Source: Streptomyces triticisoli
GTDB taxonomy: Bacteria > Actinomycetota > Actinomycetes > Streptomycetales > Streptomycetaceae
NCBI RefSeq assembly: GCF_003270085.1
Contig: NZ_QFDQ01000051.1
Location: 1-38,005 of the forward strand
Reading direction: 5' to 3'
Length of the DNA: 38,005 bases
The position numbers and the translations under genes are program-made. The notes beneath the pieces were generated by a model, which was not told the origin of the DNA, did not search any database, and worked only from the letters and a program-made list of their open reading frames with translations. Within the stretch, counting starts at the first letter, position 1. Each line of letters opens with the position of its first letter. This document shows positions 7,730 through 16,437 of this stretch, one piece after another.

Positions 7730-8257
7730 ATGCCCCTGGAAGAGACTCTTGCCCGAGCCGATGCAGACCTGGCCGCCGGCCGGGTTCCCGTCGCGCGCCA
7801 GCGCCTGCGCGGTCTCATCTCGTCCTTCCCGCACGACCTGACGCTCCGCCGTCGTCTGGCCGAGGTGTACCGGCTCTACGGCGACGCCGCCGAGGCCGGA
7901 CGCTGGATGTACCTCGAAGAGGACCGGAACGCCGACGAGACCGCTGCCTTCGAGGCCCGGTACGGGTCTCCCGGGTGGCGGATGAAGGCCCTCGCCTGGC
8001 AGGGCCCCGAGGCGAAGGCCGCCACCGCTTTCGCGGAGGGGCAGTTGGTCGCGGTGCGGACCGCCTGTGCCGAGGAGTTGGGGCACCCCGTCGACTGGGA
8101 CGACCCCGCCTCCTACCGGGACGACCTGGCAGGGGGGCACGAGGCGCCCTCCGAGCCGTGGACGGTCGGCGGTGTGCTGGCGGGCGTCGGCTGCCTGGTG
8201 GCGGCCTTCGTGTTCCTCGCGATCTGGGTGAATGGACTCGTTGCCCTCTTCGACTGA
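7730..8257 (+). CDS. DUF6584-like protein with C-terminal membrane segment
   Basis: A 175-residue protein. Residues 1-60 (LARADADLAAGRVPVARQRL...LAEVYRLYGDAAEAGRW) read like a TPR-type helical repeat: a chain of tasks 'A-x-x-R-L-x-x-L'. The middle is acidic (EEDRNADETAAFEARYG), and residues ~147-172 (GGVLAGVGCLVAAFVFLAIWV) form one membrane helix near the C-terminus. It resembles Streptomyces proteins I recall as DUF6584; no biochemical role is known to me. There is no clear Shine-Dalgarno sequence before ATG 7730. It lies alone, followed by the IS5 wreck. Confidence 0.65.
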   Translation: MPLEETLARADADLAAGRVPVARQRLRGLISSFPHDLTLRRRLAEVYRLYGDAAEAGRWMYLEEDRNADETAAFEARYGSPGWRMKALAWQGPEAKAATAFAEGQLVAVRTACAEELGHPVDWDDPASYRDDLAGGHEAPSEPWTVGGVLAGVGCLVAAFVFLAIWVNGLVALFD

Positions 8258-8358
8258 CTCGGTTCACCGGGGCTGGTGGGGAGCGCCGTTCGAGGTTCGG
8301 TGAGGCCGTCCGGAACCGCCGTGAACGGGACCCCGGTGACGAGTGAAATGATCTCGCG

Positions 8359-9121
8359 GTGTCTGGTGTGATCAAGGCTTCGGAGCCGCCCTGGACAGCC
8401 CCGTTCACCGGGCTGAGCACCCGCCTGTTCGGCAAGCCGGTGACCGTACTGCGGCGCGAGGGCGCTGATGCGGTCCGGAGGGGCCGACCGTGGAGTCTCC
8501 CGCTGGAGGACCGGGTCCTGCCGGCCGTGACGTACTGACGCACGAACTTGACGATGCGCCGGCTCGCCCCGCTCTTCGGGGTGTCCAAGTCGGCAGCGGA
8601 CCGCATCATCGACCACCTCGGGCCGATGCTCGCGCTCCGACCCCGCAGGCGGTTCGCCAAGGACACCGTGCTCGTCGTGGACGGCACCCTGGTCCCCACC
8701 CGGGACCACGCGGTGGCGGAGCAGCCCAAGAACTACCGCTGATCGACCAACCACCAGGTCGTCATCGACGCCGACACCCGCCTGGTCGTCGTGGTCGGCC
8801 GGCCCCTGCCCGGCAACCGCAACGACCGCAAGGCATGGGAGGAATCCGGCGCCGAAGCAGCCATCGGCAGAACACTCACGATCGCCGACGGCGGCTGTCC
8901 CGGCACCGGGCTCGTCATGCCCCACCGTCGACGCAAGGGCGAAGACCTTCCGGACCGGAAGGAAGCACACAACAAGTCCTACAAGCAGGTCCGCGCCCGC
9001 GTCGAGCACGTCTTCGCGCACATGAAGACCTGCAAGACCCTTCGCCACTGCCGCCTCGGAAGCGACGGAGTCCACCACGCCATGCCGGGCACTGCCCGGG
9101 TGCACCACCTCACCCTCGCCG
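8359..9121 (+). pseudogene. IS5-family (DDE_Tnp_4-type) transposase, broken
   Basis: One reading frame from GTG 8359 gives a recognisable transposase interrupted by two in-frame TGA codons (8536 and 8741). Motifs include LAPLFGVSKSAADRIIDHL (helix-turn-helix), VVDGTLVPTRDH (first catalytic Asp), VVIDADTRLVVVVGRPLPGN (second Asp region), IADGGCPGTG, and VRARVEHVFAHMKT with the catalytic Glu. All parts stay in the same frame, so the damage is point mutation rather than frameshift. Homology ends near 9121 (HHLTLAG) and the frame then runs on without meaning. No clear terminal inverted repeats were found. It is an inactive insertion sequence. Confidence 0.8.
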
Positions 9122-9260
9122 GACAGACGAGAGGCTCGTACGACGGCCAAGCACTCCCGAGGCAGCTCGGAGATCATTTGCGGAACAGCTTTCAGCCAGG
9201 TGTCTGCCGCCCATACGGTCTTCTGCTCTGTGCCGAGGCCTCTGAGCAGGAGGAACGACG

Positions 9261-9707
9261 ATGAGCATGTACTTCGACATCGGTGATGAGACACTGTGGA
9301 ACCCGTCGAACGGTGTCGGCCGCCTCTTCCTGCGGCAGGTCGAGGTCTTCGAAGTGGAACTTGAACTGCCCTCAGGAATCGGCCAGGACAAGTACAGGGG
9401 CGACCCGGACACACTTGAGGTCGATCCGGTCGTGTACGAGGAGTTCACACGCAAGCTGGTCACCTGGCACTGCCGCACGGGCCACTCCGTGATGCTCGCT
9501 CTCTCGGAAGGGTTCGTGGCGACGGCGGTCGCGCTTGCGCGGCGCGCGGGAATCGAGGTGGAGATGTCCGGACCGGGAGCCGGACATGTGCCTGGTGGCG
9601 TCCAGCGCGACGTGCAGGTTCCCGGTGATCCCCGTGTCACGTCGGCCGCTGTCGTCACCGCCCTGGACGCGCGGGCGCAGGAGATGGACCACTGGACGGC
9701 TCACTGA
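9261..9707 (+). CDS. DUF6086-like small protein
   Basis: A 148-residue soluble protein beginning MSMYFDIGDETLWNPSNGVGRLF. It resembles the Streptomyces family I recall as DUF6086, whose N-terminus carries the same GDETLWNPSNG signature followed by an acidic helical body and a hydrophobic GFVATAVALARRAGIEVE segment. No catalytic motif is seen and the function is unknown. AGGAGG at 9248-9253 lies seven bases before ATG 9261 and fixes the start. Genes of this kind often lie near secretion-type toxin clusters, but nothing of that sort is visible here. Confidence 0.65.
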   Translation: MSMYFDIGDETLWNPSNGVGRLFLRQVEVFEVELELPSGIGQDKYRGDPDTLEVDPVVYEEFTRKLVTWHCRTGHSVMLALSEGFVATAVALARRAGIEVEMSGPGAGHVPGGVQRDVQVPGDPRVTSAAVVTALDARAQEMDHWTAH

Positions 9708-9997
9708 ACGAGTCCACCCGAGCGGGGAACGGCGCCTCCTCCATCCCGGTGCCGGCCGACCCCCCCCGCCGGAAGCATGGTCGTGACCGATGGCTGCTCT
9801 CTGCGGTGGTTACCTCATGGCTCCCGGCCGACCCCGAAGCACCGGCAGGACACCGCGACGTTCCCGCCGGCCTCTTCGCCATGACGCATGACGGCCCGGC
9901 GCCGCTTGGCCTCACGGTCGAGCGGCGGCGCGACGGAGCTGGATTTCGGCAGGTGGGTCTCCGCAGTGATCGAAAACCCAGGCGCCGATGATGAGCG

Positions 9998-11773
9998 TCA
10001 GTTCTGGACGGTGGGGACGGGCTGTTCGGCTTCGGCGGGTGTGCTGATCGGGGCGCCGTCACAGCGCCAGCAGGTCCTCGGCCGACGGCCGTGGCGTTGT
10101 CCCACTTGTCGACCGCGTAGACCGCGTAGACGTACGACTCGCCGTCCGGGACATTGATGCACAGCGCGGCCGTCGGGTCGTCCTGGCCCAGGACGCAGGT
10201 GCCCAGGAACTTGACCGAGCCGTCGGCCTGCCGGACTCCGCGCAGGGCGCGGTAGGAGGCGATGTCGTCCTCCGTCGAGGCGTTCCAGCGCAGCAGCATG
10301 CCGTCGGCGCGCGGCGTCGCGGTCAGTCCGGTGACCGGCCGCGGTGCGACACGGTCGGCGGTGGTCACCGTGACGGTGGGGGAGGGAGCGGACTCGTTGC
10401 CCTGCCAGTCGGTGAAGACGACACCGTAGGTGTAGGTGGTGTCCAGCTCCCAGCTCTCGTTGTAGCAGACGAACGAGTACTCCTTCCGGCTGGGGTTGAA
10501 CGTCCCACTCTCCTCGGCGCACCGGACCCGCACCGCGTCCGCGCCGAGCCGGGTGCCCTCGGAGCGCAGCACCGTGAAGTAGGCGTCGTTGATCAGCTCG
10601 TCGAGCGTCGGGTGCTCCGGGGCGTTCCAGGTGAGCAGCACCCTGGCCCGGCCCGGCGTCACGTGCAGGTTCACGGGCGCGGCCGGGGCCGCGCGGTCGA
10701 TGCCGTCGGAGGTGACGGGCTTCGAGTACGGGCCCGGGGTTCCCCGCCGCGTCGAGGGCGCGCACGACATGGGTGTGCGGCGTTTCGTCGTGGCCCACGG
10801 AGTGCGTGTACGAGGTGCCGGTGAGTTCCTCCACCAGCGTGTACGAGCCGGTGGCCGGGTTCCTCTCGTACAGCTGGTAGGCGACCGCGTCCGGCACCGC
10901 GTTCCAGCCGAGCACCATTCCGTTGAGGTCGCCGTGCGCGGTGAGCCCGGTGGGGGCGGCCGGACCCGTGCGGTCGGGCGTGGTGACGCCCTGGTCGGCG
11001 GTGCCGGTGGACTCGTTGCCGGCCTTGTCGATCGCGCGGACCTCGTAGTAGTACGTCTGGCCGGTGGGGGGCGGGGTGTCGGTGTACGCGGTGGAGGTCG
11101 TGGTCGCCGGCGGCTCGGCGGGGTACGCGCTGCCCTTGAGGCGGCGGTAGACGCGGTAGCCGGCGAGGTCCATCTCCTTGTTCTTGGACCAGGTGATCTT
11201 GGCCTTGCCGGTCGCCGTGCCGTACGTGACGGTGATGCCCTTCGGGGCGCGCGGCTTGACCTTGTCGACGGTGGACGAGGTCCGCGGCGTTTAGCTGAAC
11301 TTGACGTTGGCGGCGCCGGTCCAGTTGACGAAGTCGATGCGCAGGGTGTGCTTGCCGGGCGGAATGGTGACGTTGACCGTCTTCTTGACCGTCGTCGAGA
11401 CGTTCTTCCACAGGTTGACCTTGCGGACGCCGTCGAGGTAGACGCGGATGCCGTCACGTGTTTCGACCGGGAAGGCGAAGGGGCCGCCGGAGCCGAAGTC
11501 GCGGGTCACCGTCCAGCGGACACCGAAGTGGTCCTTCGGCAGGCCGGAAGCCGGGGCTTTCGTGCCCCAGTTCTGGTCGATCTTGGAGTCGCAGTCGGTC
11601 TTCTTCGGCTTGCCGGAGAAGGTGGTGTTCGCGAAGAACTGCCGCTTGTAGACCGGCGAGGCGCAGGTGGTCGCGGCGGAGGCAGGTGTGGCGACGGCGG
11701 TGAGCAGGCCGCCCGTGGTGGCGAGCACGAGCGCGGTCGCGGCCGCGGAGGTCGTGCGTCTGGCTGGGTTCAT
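9998..11773 (-). pseudogene. Secreted PA14/fibronectin type III repeat protein, broken
   Basis: The 5' part (11773 downward) encodes a Sec signal peptide (MNPARRTTSAAATALVLATTGG...ATPASA), then a PA14-like domain (VETRDGIRVYLDGVRKVNLW...GKHTLRIDFVNWTGAANVKFS). A TAA at 11291-11293 stops the frame, but the same frame continues with fibronectin III repeats (KAKITWSKNKEMDLAGYRVYRR; LNGMVLGWNAVPDAVAYQLYER). Near 10730, in a C/G run, the sense moves to another frame for two more repeats (ARVLLTWNAPEHPTLDELINDAYFTV; DGMLLRWNASTEDDIASYRALRG). Near 10050 it returns for the end (ISTPAEAEQPVPTVQN). So there is one nonsense change and two compensating frameshifts. Such proteins act outside the cell in carbohydrate or surface binding. 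Sequencing error in the homopolymers could explain the two frameshifts, not the TAA. Confidence 0.75.
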
Positions 11774-12194
11774 TCGGTCCTCTGGTCAGGCTCGGGACGG
11801 CGGACGCGGCCGTCCTGATCACGACTCGCGCGCAGGGGCGTTGGTTGTACGGCCGTGGGGACGTGGGCCGGCGCTCACCCGACGCGACAGTCGGGCCACC
11901 AGCCTGACCACCTGCAGAAATCTCCACCTCGAACGAGCCGAAAGGGTCCGTCGGCAAGCTGACGGCTCCTCATGCAAGATCGAGACCAACGCGATCAGGC
12001 ACACCGAACCCGGGGCCTTGGGATTCATGACCCGCCGGCTGGCGCAATCGCTGGACGAGGCCTTTTGCAGCAACGAATTTTGGTCGTGGCTGCGCCGATG
12101 TGCAGCCCGCACGCTGCCCGGGCCCGGCAGCCTGACGACACGCCAGACAGGTTCCACCACGCACGGTGCGCGCGCCCTAACATCCCGTCAGGAA
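11774..12194. other. Intergenic, no supported gene
   Basis: Four hundred bases between the divergent PA14/FN3 pseudogene and the multicopper oxidase. The frame of the oxidase stays open upstream to 11667, but that part shows no homology or signal-sequence character. No convincing promoter was recognised. Confidence 0.4.
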
Positions 12195-14234
12195 ATGATC
12201 GAGGCCCTCGGGCTGCAGAAGGCGAGAGAAATGATCGCACGAAGAGACCTTCTCGTGACCGGGGCCGCTGGTGGGGCGGCCCTGGTTCTTCCAAGGCCTG
12301 AAGGGGCGATGGCACTCCCCAACGGGACCGCGGTGGCCCCGAGGGCCGGGTCTGCCGGCAAATTCCCAGTCCCCACCCTGGATCCCACGACCGTTCCGAA
12401 ATACGTCACCAACCTGGTGATTCCGCCGGTGATGCCGAAGGCTCGTCACTCGCAGCGGCACGGCATCGACACGTACGTCATCGGTGTCCGGCAGTTCAGC
12501 CAGCAGGTATTGCCGCCCACTCTGCCGTCCACCACTGTGTGGGGATACGGTTCGCTTGAGGACCGCAACACGTTCAACTACCCCTCGTTCAGCATCGAGG
12601 CCAGGGTCGACCGGCCTGTCCGGGTCACCTGGGTGAACGACCTTGTCGACAGCCGCGGCCGGTTCCTTCCGCACCTGCTGGCGGTCGACCCCACCCTGCA
12701 CTGGGCGAACCCGCCGGGCGGCATGGCCGGGCGCGACTCCCGGCCGACCTTCACCTCGACGCCGGGGCCGTATACCGGACCCGTGCCGATCGTCACTCAT
12801 CTGCACGGTGGGCATTCGACCGAGGAGAGCGACGGCTACACCGAAGCGTGGTACCTGCCACGCGCGAAGAACATTCCTCGCGGATTCGCCACCGTGGGCT
12901 CGTTCTACAACGAGTTCCGGGAGGAGTTCGCCCATGCGCACGGCCTGAAGTGGGAGCCGGGTACTGCGACCTTCCAGTACGCCAACGACCAGCGGGCGGC
13001 GACCCTCTGGTTCCACGATCACACCCTGGGCATGACCCGGCTCAACGTCTACGCCGGACCCGCCGGGTTCTATCTGCTGCGCGGCGGCGAGTCCGACCTG
13101 CCCAAGGGGGTTCTGCCCGGGCCGGCGCCCGCCTTCGGCGATCCGCCGGGCACGCGGTACCACGAGATTCCCCTGGCCATCCAGGACCGCTCGTTCAACT
13201 CGGACGGCTCGCTGTTCTACCCCACGAGCCGGGAATTCTTCGACGGGTTCCCGGGGCCGTACATTCCCACCACCGATGTACCTCCCATCTGGAACCCCGA
13301 ATTCTTCGCCAACACCATGGTGGTCAACGGCCGGACATGGCCGAAGCTCGAGGTCGAACCGCGCCGCTACAGGCTGCGCCTCCTCAACGGGTGCAATGCC
13401 CGGTTCCTGATTCTGAAGATCGCGGACAGCCCGACCGCCCGGCCGGCCCAGTCAGCCCTGCCGTTCTGGCAGATCGGCAACGAAGGCGGATTCCTGCCCG
13501 CACCGGTGCAACGGGAGCGGCTGCTGTTGGCCAACGCGGAGCGGGCCGATGTCATCGTTGACTTCACCGGGATTCCGGAAGGCACCGAGCTGTACCTCAT
13601 CAACGAGGGCGCGGACGAACCCTTCGGCCGGGGCGAACCAGGTGTGGACTTCCCCGTGGCGGATCCGGCCACCACCGGTCAGGTGATGAAATTCGTGGTC
13701 GGCCCACCGGCGAGTAAGGACACCAGCGTCCCGCCGGATCAGCTCAGACTGCCCAGGACCAGGCCACTCGGCTCGCCGAGCGTCACACGTCGGCTCTCCC
13801 TCAACGAGGTGCAATCCAGCAGCCCCCAGGTGCCACCGGGAACGCCGGTCCAGACTTTGCTCGGGACGGTCGACTCCGTCGGCAATCCGGTGTTGCTCGA
13901 CTGGGCCGATCCGGTCACGGAGAACCCAAGGCTGAACGCGACCGAAACATGGGAGCTGTACAACTTCACGGTGGACGCCCACCCGATCCACATCCATGAG
14001 GTGGCGTTCGAGGTGGTGAACCGGCAACCGTTCGACGGGTCACCCATTCCGCCGGAGAGCTGGGAGCGTGGCTTCAAGGACACCGTGATCGCTTATCCGG
14101 GAGAAATCACCCGGGTGAAGGCCCGGTTCGACCACCCTGGTCGCTTCGTCTGGCACTGCCACATCGTCGAGCACGAGGACAACGAGATGATGCGGCCGTA
14201 CCAAATCGGAGGCAGGCGCAAGAAGGACCACTGA
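12195..14234 (+). CDS. Multicopper oxidase, CotA/bilirubin-oxidase type, Tat-exported
   Basis: A 679-residue enzyme that would oxidise phenolic or metal substrates and reduce oxygen to water. The four copper-ligand clusters are present: HLHGGH near residue 200, WFHDHT, HPIHIHEVAF, and WHCHIVEHEDNEMM near the C-terminus (type 1 Cys with flanking His and the axial Met). ARRDLLVTGAAGGAALV near residue 16 is a twin-arginine signal, so it acts outside the cytoplasm. ATG 12195 was chosen; ATG 12231 (MIARRDLL) with GAAGG upstream is equally possible and would place the twin arginine at the extreme N-terminus. It looks intact, in contrast to its upstream neighbour. Confidence 0.88.
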   Translation: MIEALGLQKAREMIARRDLLVTGAAGGAALVLPRPEGAMALPNGTAVAPRAGSAGKFPVPTLDPTTVPKYVTNLVIPPVMPKARHSQRHGIDTYVIGVRQFSQQVLPPTLPSTTVWGYGSLEDRNTFNYPSFSIEARVDRPVRVTWVNDLVDSRGRFLPHLLAVDPTLHWANPPGGMAGRDSRPTFTSTPGPYTGPVPIVTHLHGGHSTEESDGYTEAWYLPRAKNIPRGFATVGSFYNEFREEFAHAHGLKWEPGTATFQYANDQRAATLWFHDHTLGMTRLNVYAGPAGFYLLRGGESDLPKGVLPGPAPAFGDPPGTRYHEIPLAIQDRSFNSDGSLFYPTSREFFDGFPGPYIPTTDVPPIWNPEFFANTMVVNGRTWPKLEVEPRRYRLRLLNGCNARFLILKIADSPTARPAQSALPFWQIGNEGGFLPAPVQRERLLLANAERADVIVDFTGIPEGTELYLINEGADEPFGRGEPGVDFPVADPATTGQVMKFVVGPPASKDTSVPPDQLRLPRTRPLGSPSVTRRLSLNEVQSSSPQVPPGTPVQTLLGTVDSVGNPVLLDWADPVTENPRLNATETWELYNFTVDAHPIHIHEVAFEVVNRQPFDGSPIPPESWERGFKDTVIAYPGEITRVKARFDHPGRFVWHCHIVEHEDNEMMRPYQIGGRRKKDH

Positions 14235-14238
14235 CGGG

Positions 14239-14460
14239 TCAGCGCACGTTGTCGGTCACAGCGGTGAAGCCACCACCGAGGCGGTCTACAGCAAACAGCT
14301 CCGGCCCATCCGCGCGGACTACGCCGGTGGCGCGGGCGACGTACGACAGGTGGACGCGTACGACGTCGTCCCCGCTCTCGATGCCGAGGGACACGACCTC
14401 GACCAGGTCGCCGAGCCGGCGCTGCAGCGCAGCCTGGACGGAGAGTTCGAGGGTGCTCAT
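14239..14460 (-). CDS. Small hypothetical protein
   Basis: A 73-residue protein (MSTLELSVQAALQRRLGDLVEVVSLGIESGDDVVRVHLSYVARATG...) convergent with the multicopper oxidase, four bases from its stop. Alternating hydrophobic and charged residues suggest a small alpha/beta domain; no family was recognised. The frame is open upstream to 14526 but the sense seems to start at ATG 14458-14460. Confidence 0.45.
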   Translation of the reverse strand: MSTLELSVQAALQRRLGDLVEVVSLGIESGDDVVRVHLSYVARATGVVRADGPELFAVDRLGGGFTAVTDNVR

Positions 14461-14527
14461 CAGTTCGGGGCTGGAAGACACTCTCTCAGAGTCCCGAGGC
14501 GCGCCTCGGGTGTGCTGCGAGATCAAG

Positions 14528-14560
14528 AGGCCCTGCCGCCCATTCGGGCGACAGGGCCTT
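14528..14560. terminator. Hairpin before att copy C
   Basis: AGGCCCTG (14528-14535) pairs with CAGGGCCT (14552-14559), with an inner CGCCC/GGGCG stem, followed by TTT. It is equivalent in place to the hairpins before the other att copies. Confidence 0.6.
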
Positions 14561-14578
14561 TGACCTGCTATTTCTCTG

Positions 14579-14620
14579 TGCCCCCGGCAGGATTCGAACC
14601 TGCGACACCCGCTTTAGGAG
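14579..14620 (-). repeat. att copy C: 3' part of tRNA-Arg(CCU)
   Basis: Forty-two bases identical to the 3' part of the intact tRNA, breaking in the anticodon loop and continuing into the same arm as copy A. Confidence 0.85.
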
Positions 14621-14765
14621 TTTTCCCGGAGCGGGGCTGTGACCTGCGGAGACGTGGGCCGCAGGGTGTCTGACCAGGGGAAGGACTCCTTCGCAGTTCT
14701 CACGTGTTCACGGTGCTTCCCGTCCTCATGTGTGCTGAATGCGTGCGGTGGATGTCGTCCGGCCA
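14621..14765. repeat. Element left-arm repeat, copy 2 (shared with 2001-2155)
   Basis: Nearly the same sequence as after att copy A, including the run gcggggctgtgacctgcgg and the block cacgtgttcacggtgcttcc; identity fades near 14765. From there to 15042 nothing is seen. Confidence 0.65.
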
Positions 14766-15042
14766 GGCGCGCGCCTGCCTCACTGCACTCTCACTGGCGC
14801 CGACCGTGGCTGATGGTGGCGTCATCGGCCGGTTCCGTTGTCGGTGCTGGTGGCTAGGGTCGCAGTCGCGTGTTCGGCTTCCGGGGTTGTTCCAGCTCTG
14901 AAGGGAATGGTTGCATCTTCGGCCTGTCTGAGGCGGCCCGGGAACAGTTCGGGACCCAACCGACGGTCGGGCTTCGGCGATGGCCAAGCGATGACCTGCC
15001 GGCGCCGGCCGCGCATCACTTCTCGCCGCGGGTGAAGGCTGG

Positions 15043-15379
15043 TGTCAGCGGTCAAGTAATTCCCCACGATCTTCATGATCAGCGTCACGTAATTCCCCAC
15101 CCAGGCTGAGGCCGTGACGGGCCGCCCGATCACCGAGTGTGCGGCTGGTCCGGTCAGTCAAGGGCGCCTTCGGCGGCGCTTCGCGCTGGCCTTACGGCCA
15201 CCCTGGACAGCCCTGACCAGCCTGAACGACGGTCTGGCTATCGGGCGGCCCGGGAATCTCTGGCGCCCTGGGGATCCCGACGCACGGTCACCGTCCCCAT
15301 GTCCACGGCGGTCGCGGCGTCAGAGTCCCCCTGGCCCATTACGTGACGTTCGGGGTGGGGAATTGGCTGACCGTCGACA
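15043..15379. mobile_element. 337-bp IS21-like miniature element (MITE) with 6-bp target duplication
   Basis: The left end TGTCAGCGGTCAAGTAATTC (15043 on) and the reversed right end TGTCGACGGTCAGCCAATTC (15379 back) match at 20 of the first 25 positions, both going on to CCCAC. A second inner left repeat with GTCACGTAATTCCCCAC ends at 15100. GGCTGG is directly repeated at both sides (15037-15042 and 15380-15385). TG...CA ends, multiple end repeats and a short target duplication are features of IS21-family elements. No istA/istB coding sequence is inside, so it could only move with help of a full copy elsewhere. Confidence 0.7.
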
Positions 15380-15385
15380 GGCTGG

Positions 15386-15638
15386 CGCACGCTTTCCAAC
15401 TGCGTTGGTGCCTGGCTGAGCTGGGTACAGGACCGTTCACCCGCGTCCATCGGGCGGCTGGATCACGCGGCGCGCCTGCTGTGTGGTCCCGTCTGAACGG
15501 CCGTGAACGGGACTGGATGAGACGGAAACTGAGACGGGGACGGGGGAGTCTGCCGCTGGATCGAGTGACCTTCTGCCCACTTCGTCGGCTCTTCCGCTCG
15601 TCCCATGGCTCGCCCTGGGGCATCAGGCGGATTCAGTC
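15386..15638. other. Intergenic, no supported gene
   Basis: Open frames here have no recognisable domain. The stretch tgaacggccgtgaacggga has a weak likeness to sequence preceding the IS5 wreck (about 8320) and may be decayed mobile DNA. Confidence 0.3.
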
Positions 15639-16346
15639 TCAGTCGGGCAGTCCCCAGAAAGAGCCGTGCAGGCCGACTTCTGCGAAGTAGGCGCCGGCAG
15701 CGGCGGGGTCGCGGCGGGTGTAACCCGAATCCAGGCGTCCGGTGTACCAGTCACTGGCGAAGTGCCACAGGGTGCCCAGATCCATGACGTAGCCGCGCTC
15801 CTGGCCCGTCTTCCGCAGCCAGGTGTCGACGCAGTCGGCAGAGCAGAACAGGCGCTGGTTGCCGCAGGTGTGGACGACGTCGTCCCAGGCCCGGTGCATG
15901 GGGGTGAGGAAGTGGGCCACCTGGTCGCCCTTCGGGGGCGCGTCTCGGCCAACCACCCAGGCGTGCGGGGTGTCGCAGGCCGGACAGCGGGTGGCGACCA
16001 GGACATCGGGCTCGTCGCGGAGCAGGTGAGGCATGGCGAACGAGTCCCAGGCACAGCCGCCCCACCACAGGGTGTGCGTCCCCATCACGGAGAAGCCGAG
16101 CGGCACGGACGCGAACGGGTGGGCCATCACGACCTGGTCGTTGTCCTGCGGGTCCAGGACGACATCGTGACTTCCGTGCAGGGTGCGCAGTTCCTGCCGC
16201 ACCTGGGCGGGGGCGAGCCCGGTGAGGGCGGCGAGTTCTGGCACGCTCGGAGCACGGCCGGTGCGGGCGAATCCGTGGTAGACGGCCAGGCGGACTCTCT
16301 CCGTACCGTGACGGCTCGTCGGTTTTGCTGAAGCGTTCCCGGTCAT
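15639..16346 (-). CDS. Alkylmercury lyase (MerB)-family protein
   Basis: A 235-residue protein. The N-terminus has a winged-helix-like segment (VPELAALTGLAPAQVRQELRTLH) as in MerB. The core shows LGFSVMGTHTLWWGGCAWDSFAMPHLL, where Cys and Asp spaced as CxxD correspond to the catalytic pair of organomercurial lyase. A further cysteine-rich segment CGNQRLFCSADCVDTWL is where the second catalytic Cys is expected. An extra CPAC pair (TRCPACDTPHAW) may bind metal. Many Streptomyces members of this family are not in mer operons, and none of merA, merR or merT is nearby, so activity on organomercurials is uncertain. Start ATG 16344-16346 has GAAGGA upstream. It is divergent from the AraC gene and probably controlled by it. 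Confidence 0.75.
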   Translation of the reverse strand: MTGNASAKPTSRHGTERVRLAVYHGFARTGRAPSVPELAALTGLAPAQVRQELRTLHGSHDVVLDPQDNDQVVMAHPFASVPLGFSVMGTHTLWWGGCAWDSFAMPHLLRDEPDVLVATRCPACDTPHAWVVGRDAPPKGDQVAHFLTPMHRAWDDVVHTCGNQRLFCSADCVDTWLRKTGQERGYVMDLGTLWHFASDWYTGRLDSGYTRRDPAAAGAYFAEVGLHGSFWGLPD

Positions 16347-16437
16347 TCTTGTGATTCCTTCGCTGGTTGCGGCGATGAATCCAGGGTGCGCCTCGAGGAG
16401 ATCCGGGGCTTGAACGCTCGTGCGGCACAATCGGGAC

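Noticed and set aside
9655..10040. Extension of the FN3 frame past its end
   Set aside because: After about 10045 the frame reads basic low-complexity sequence; the natural end is in the neighbouring frame at 9998.
10589..11818. A 409-codon plus-strand open frame
   Set aside because: Antisense of the PA14/FN3 pseudogene; low-complexity Gly/Arg/Val composition and no domain.
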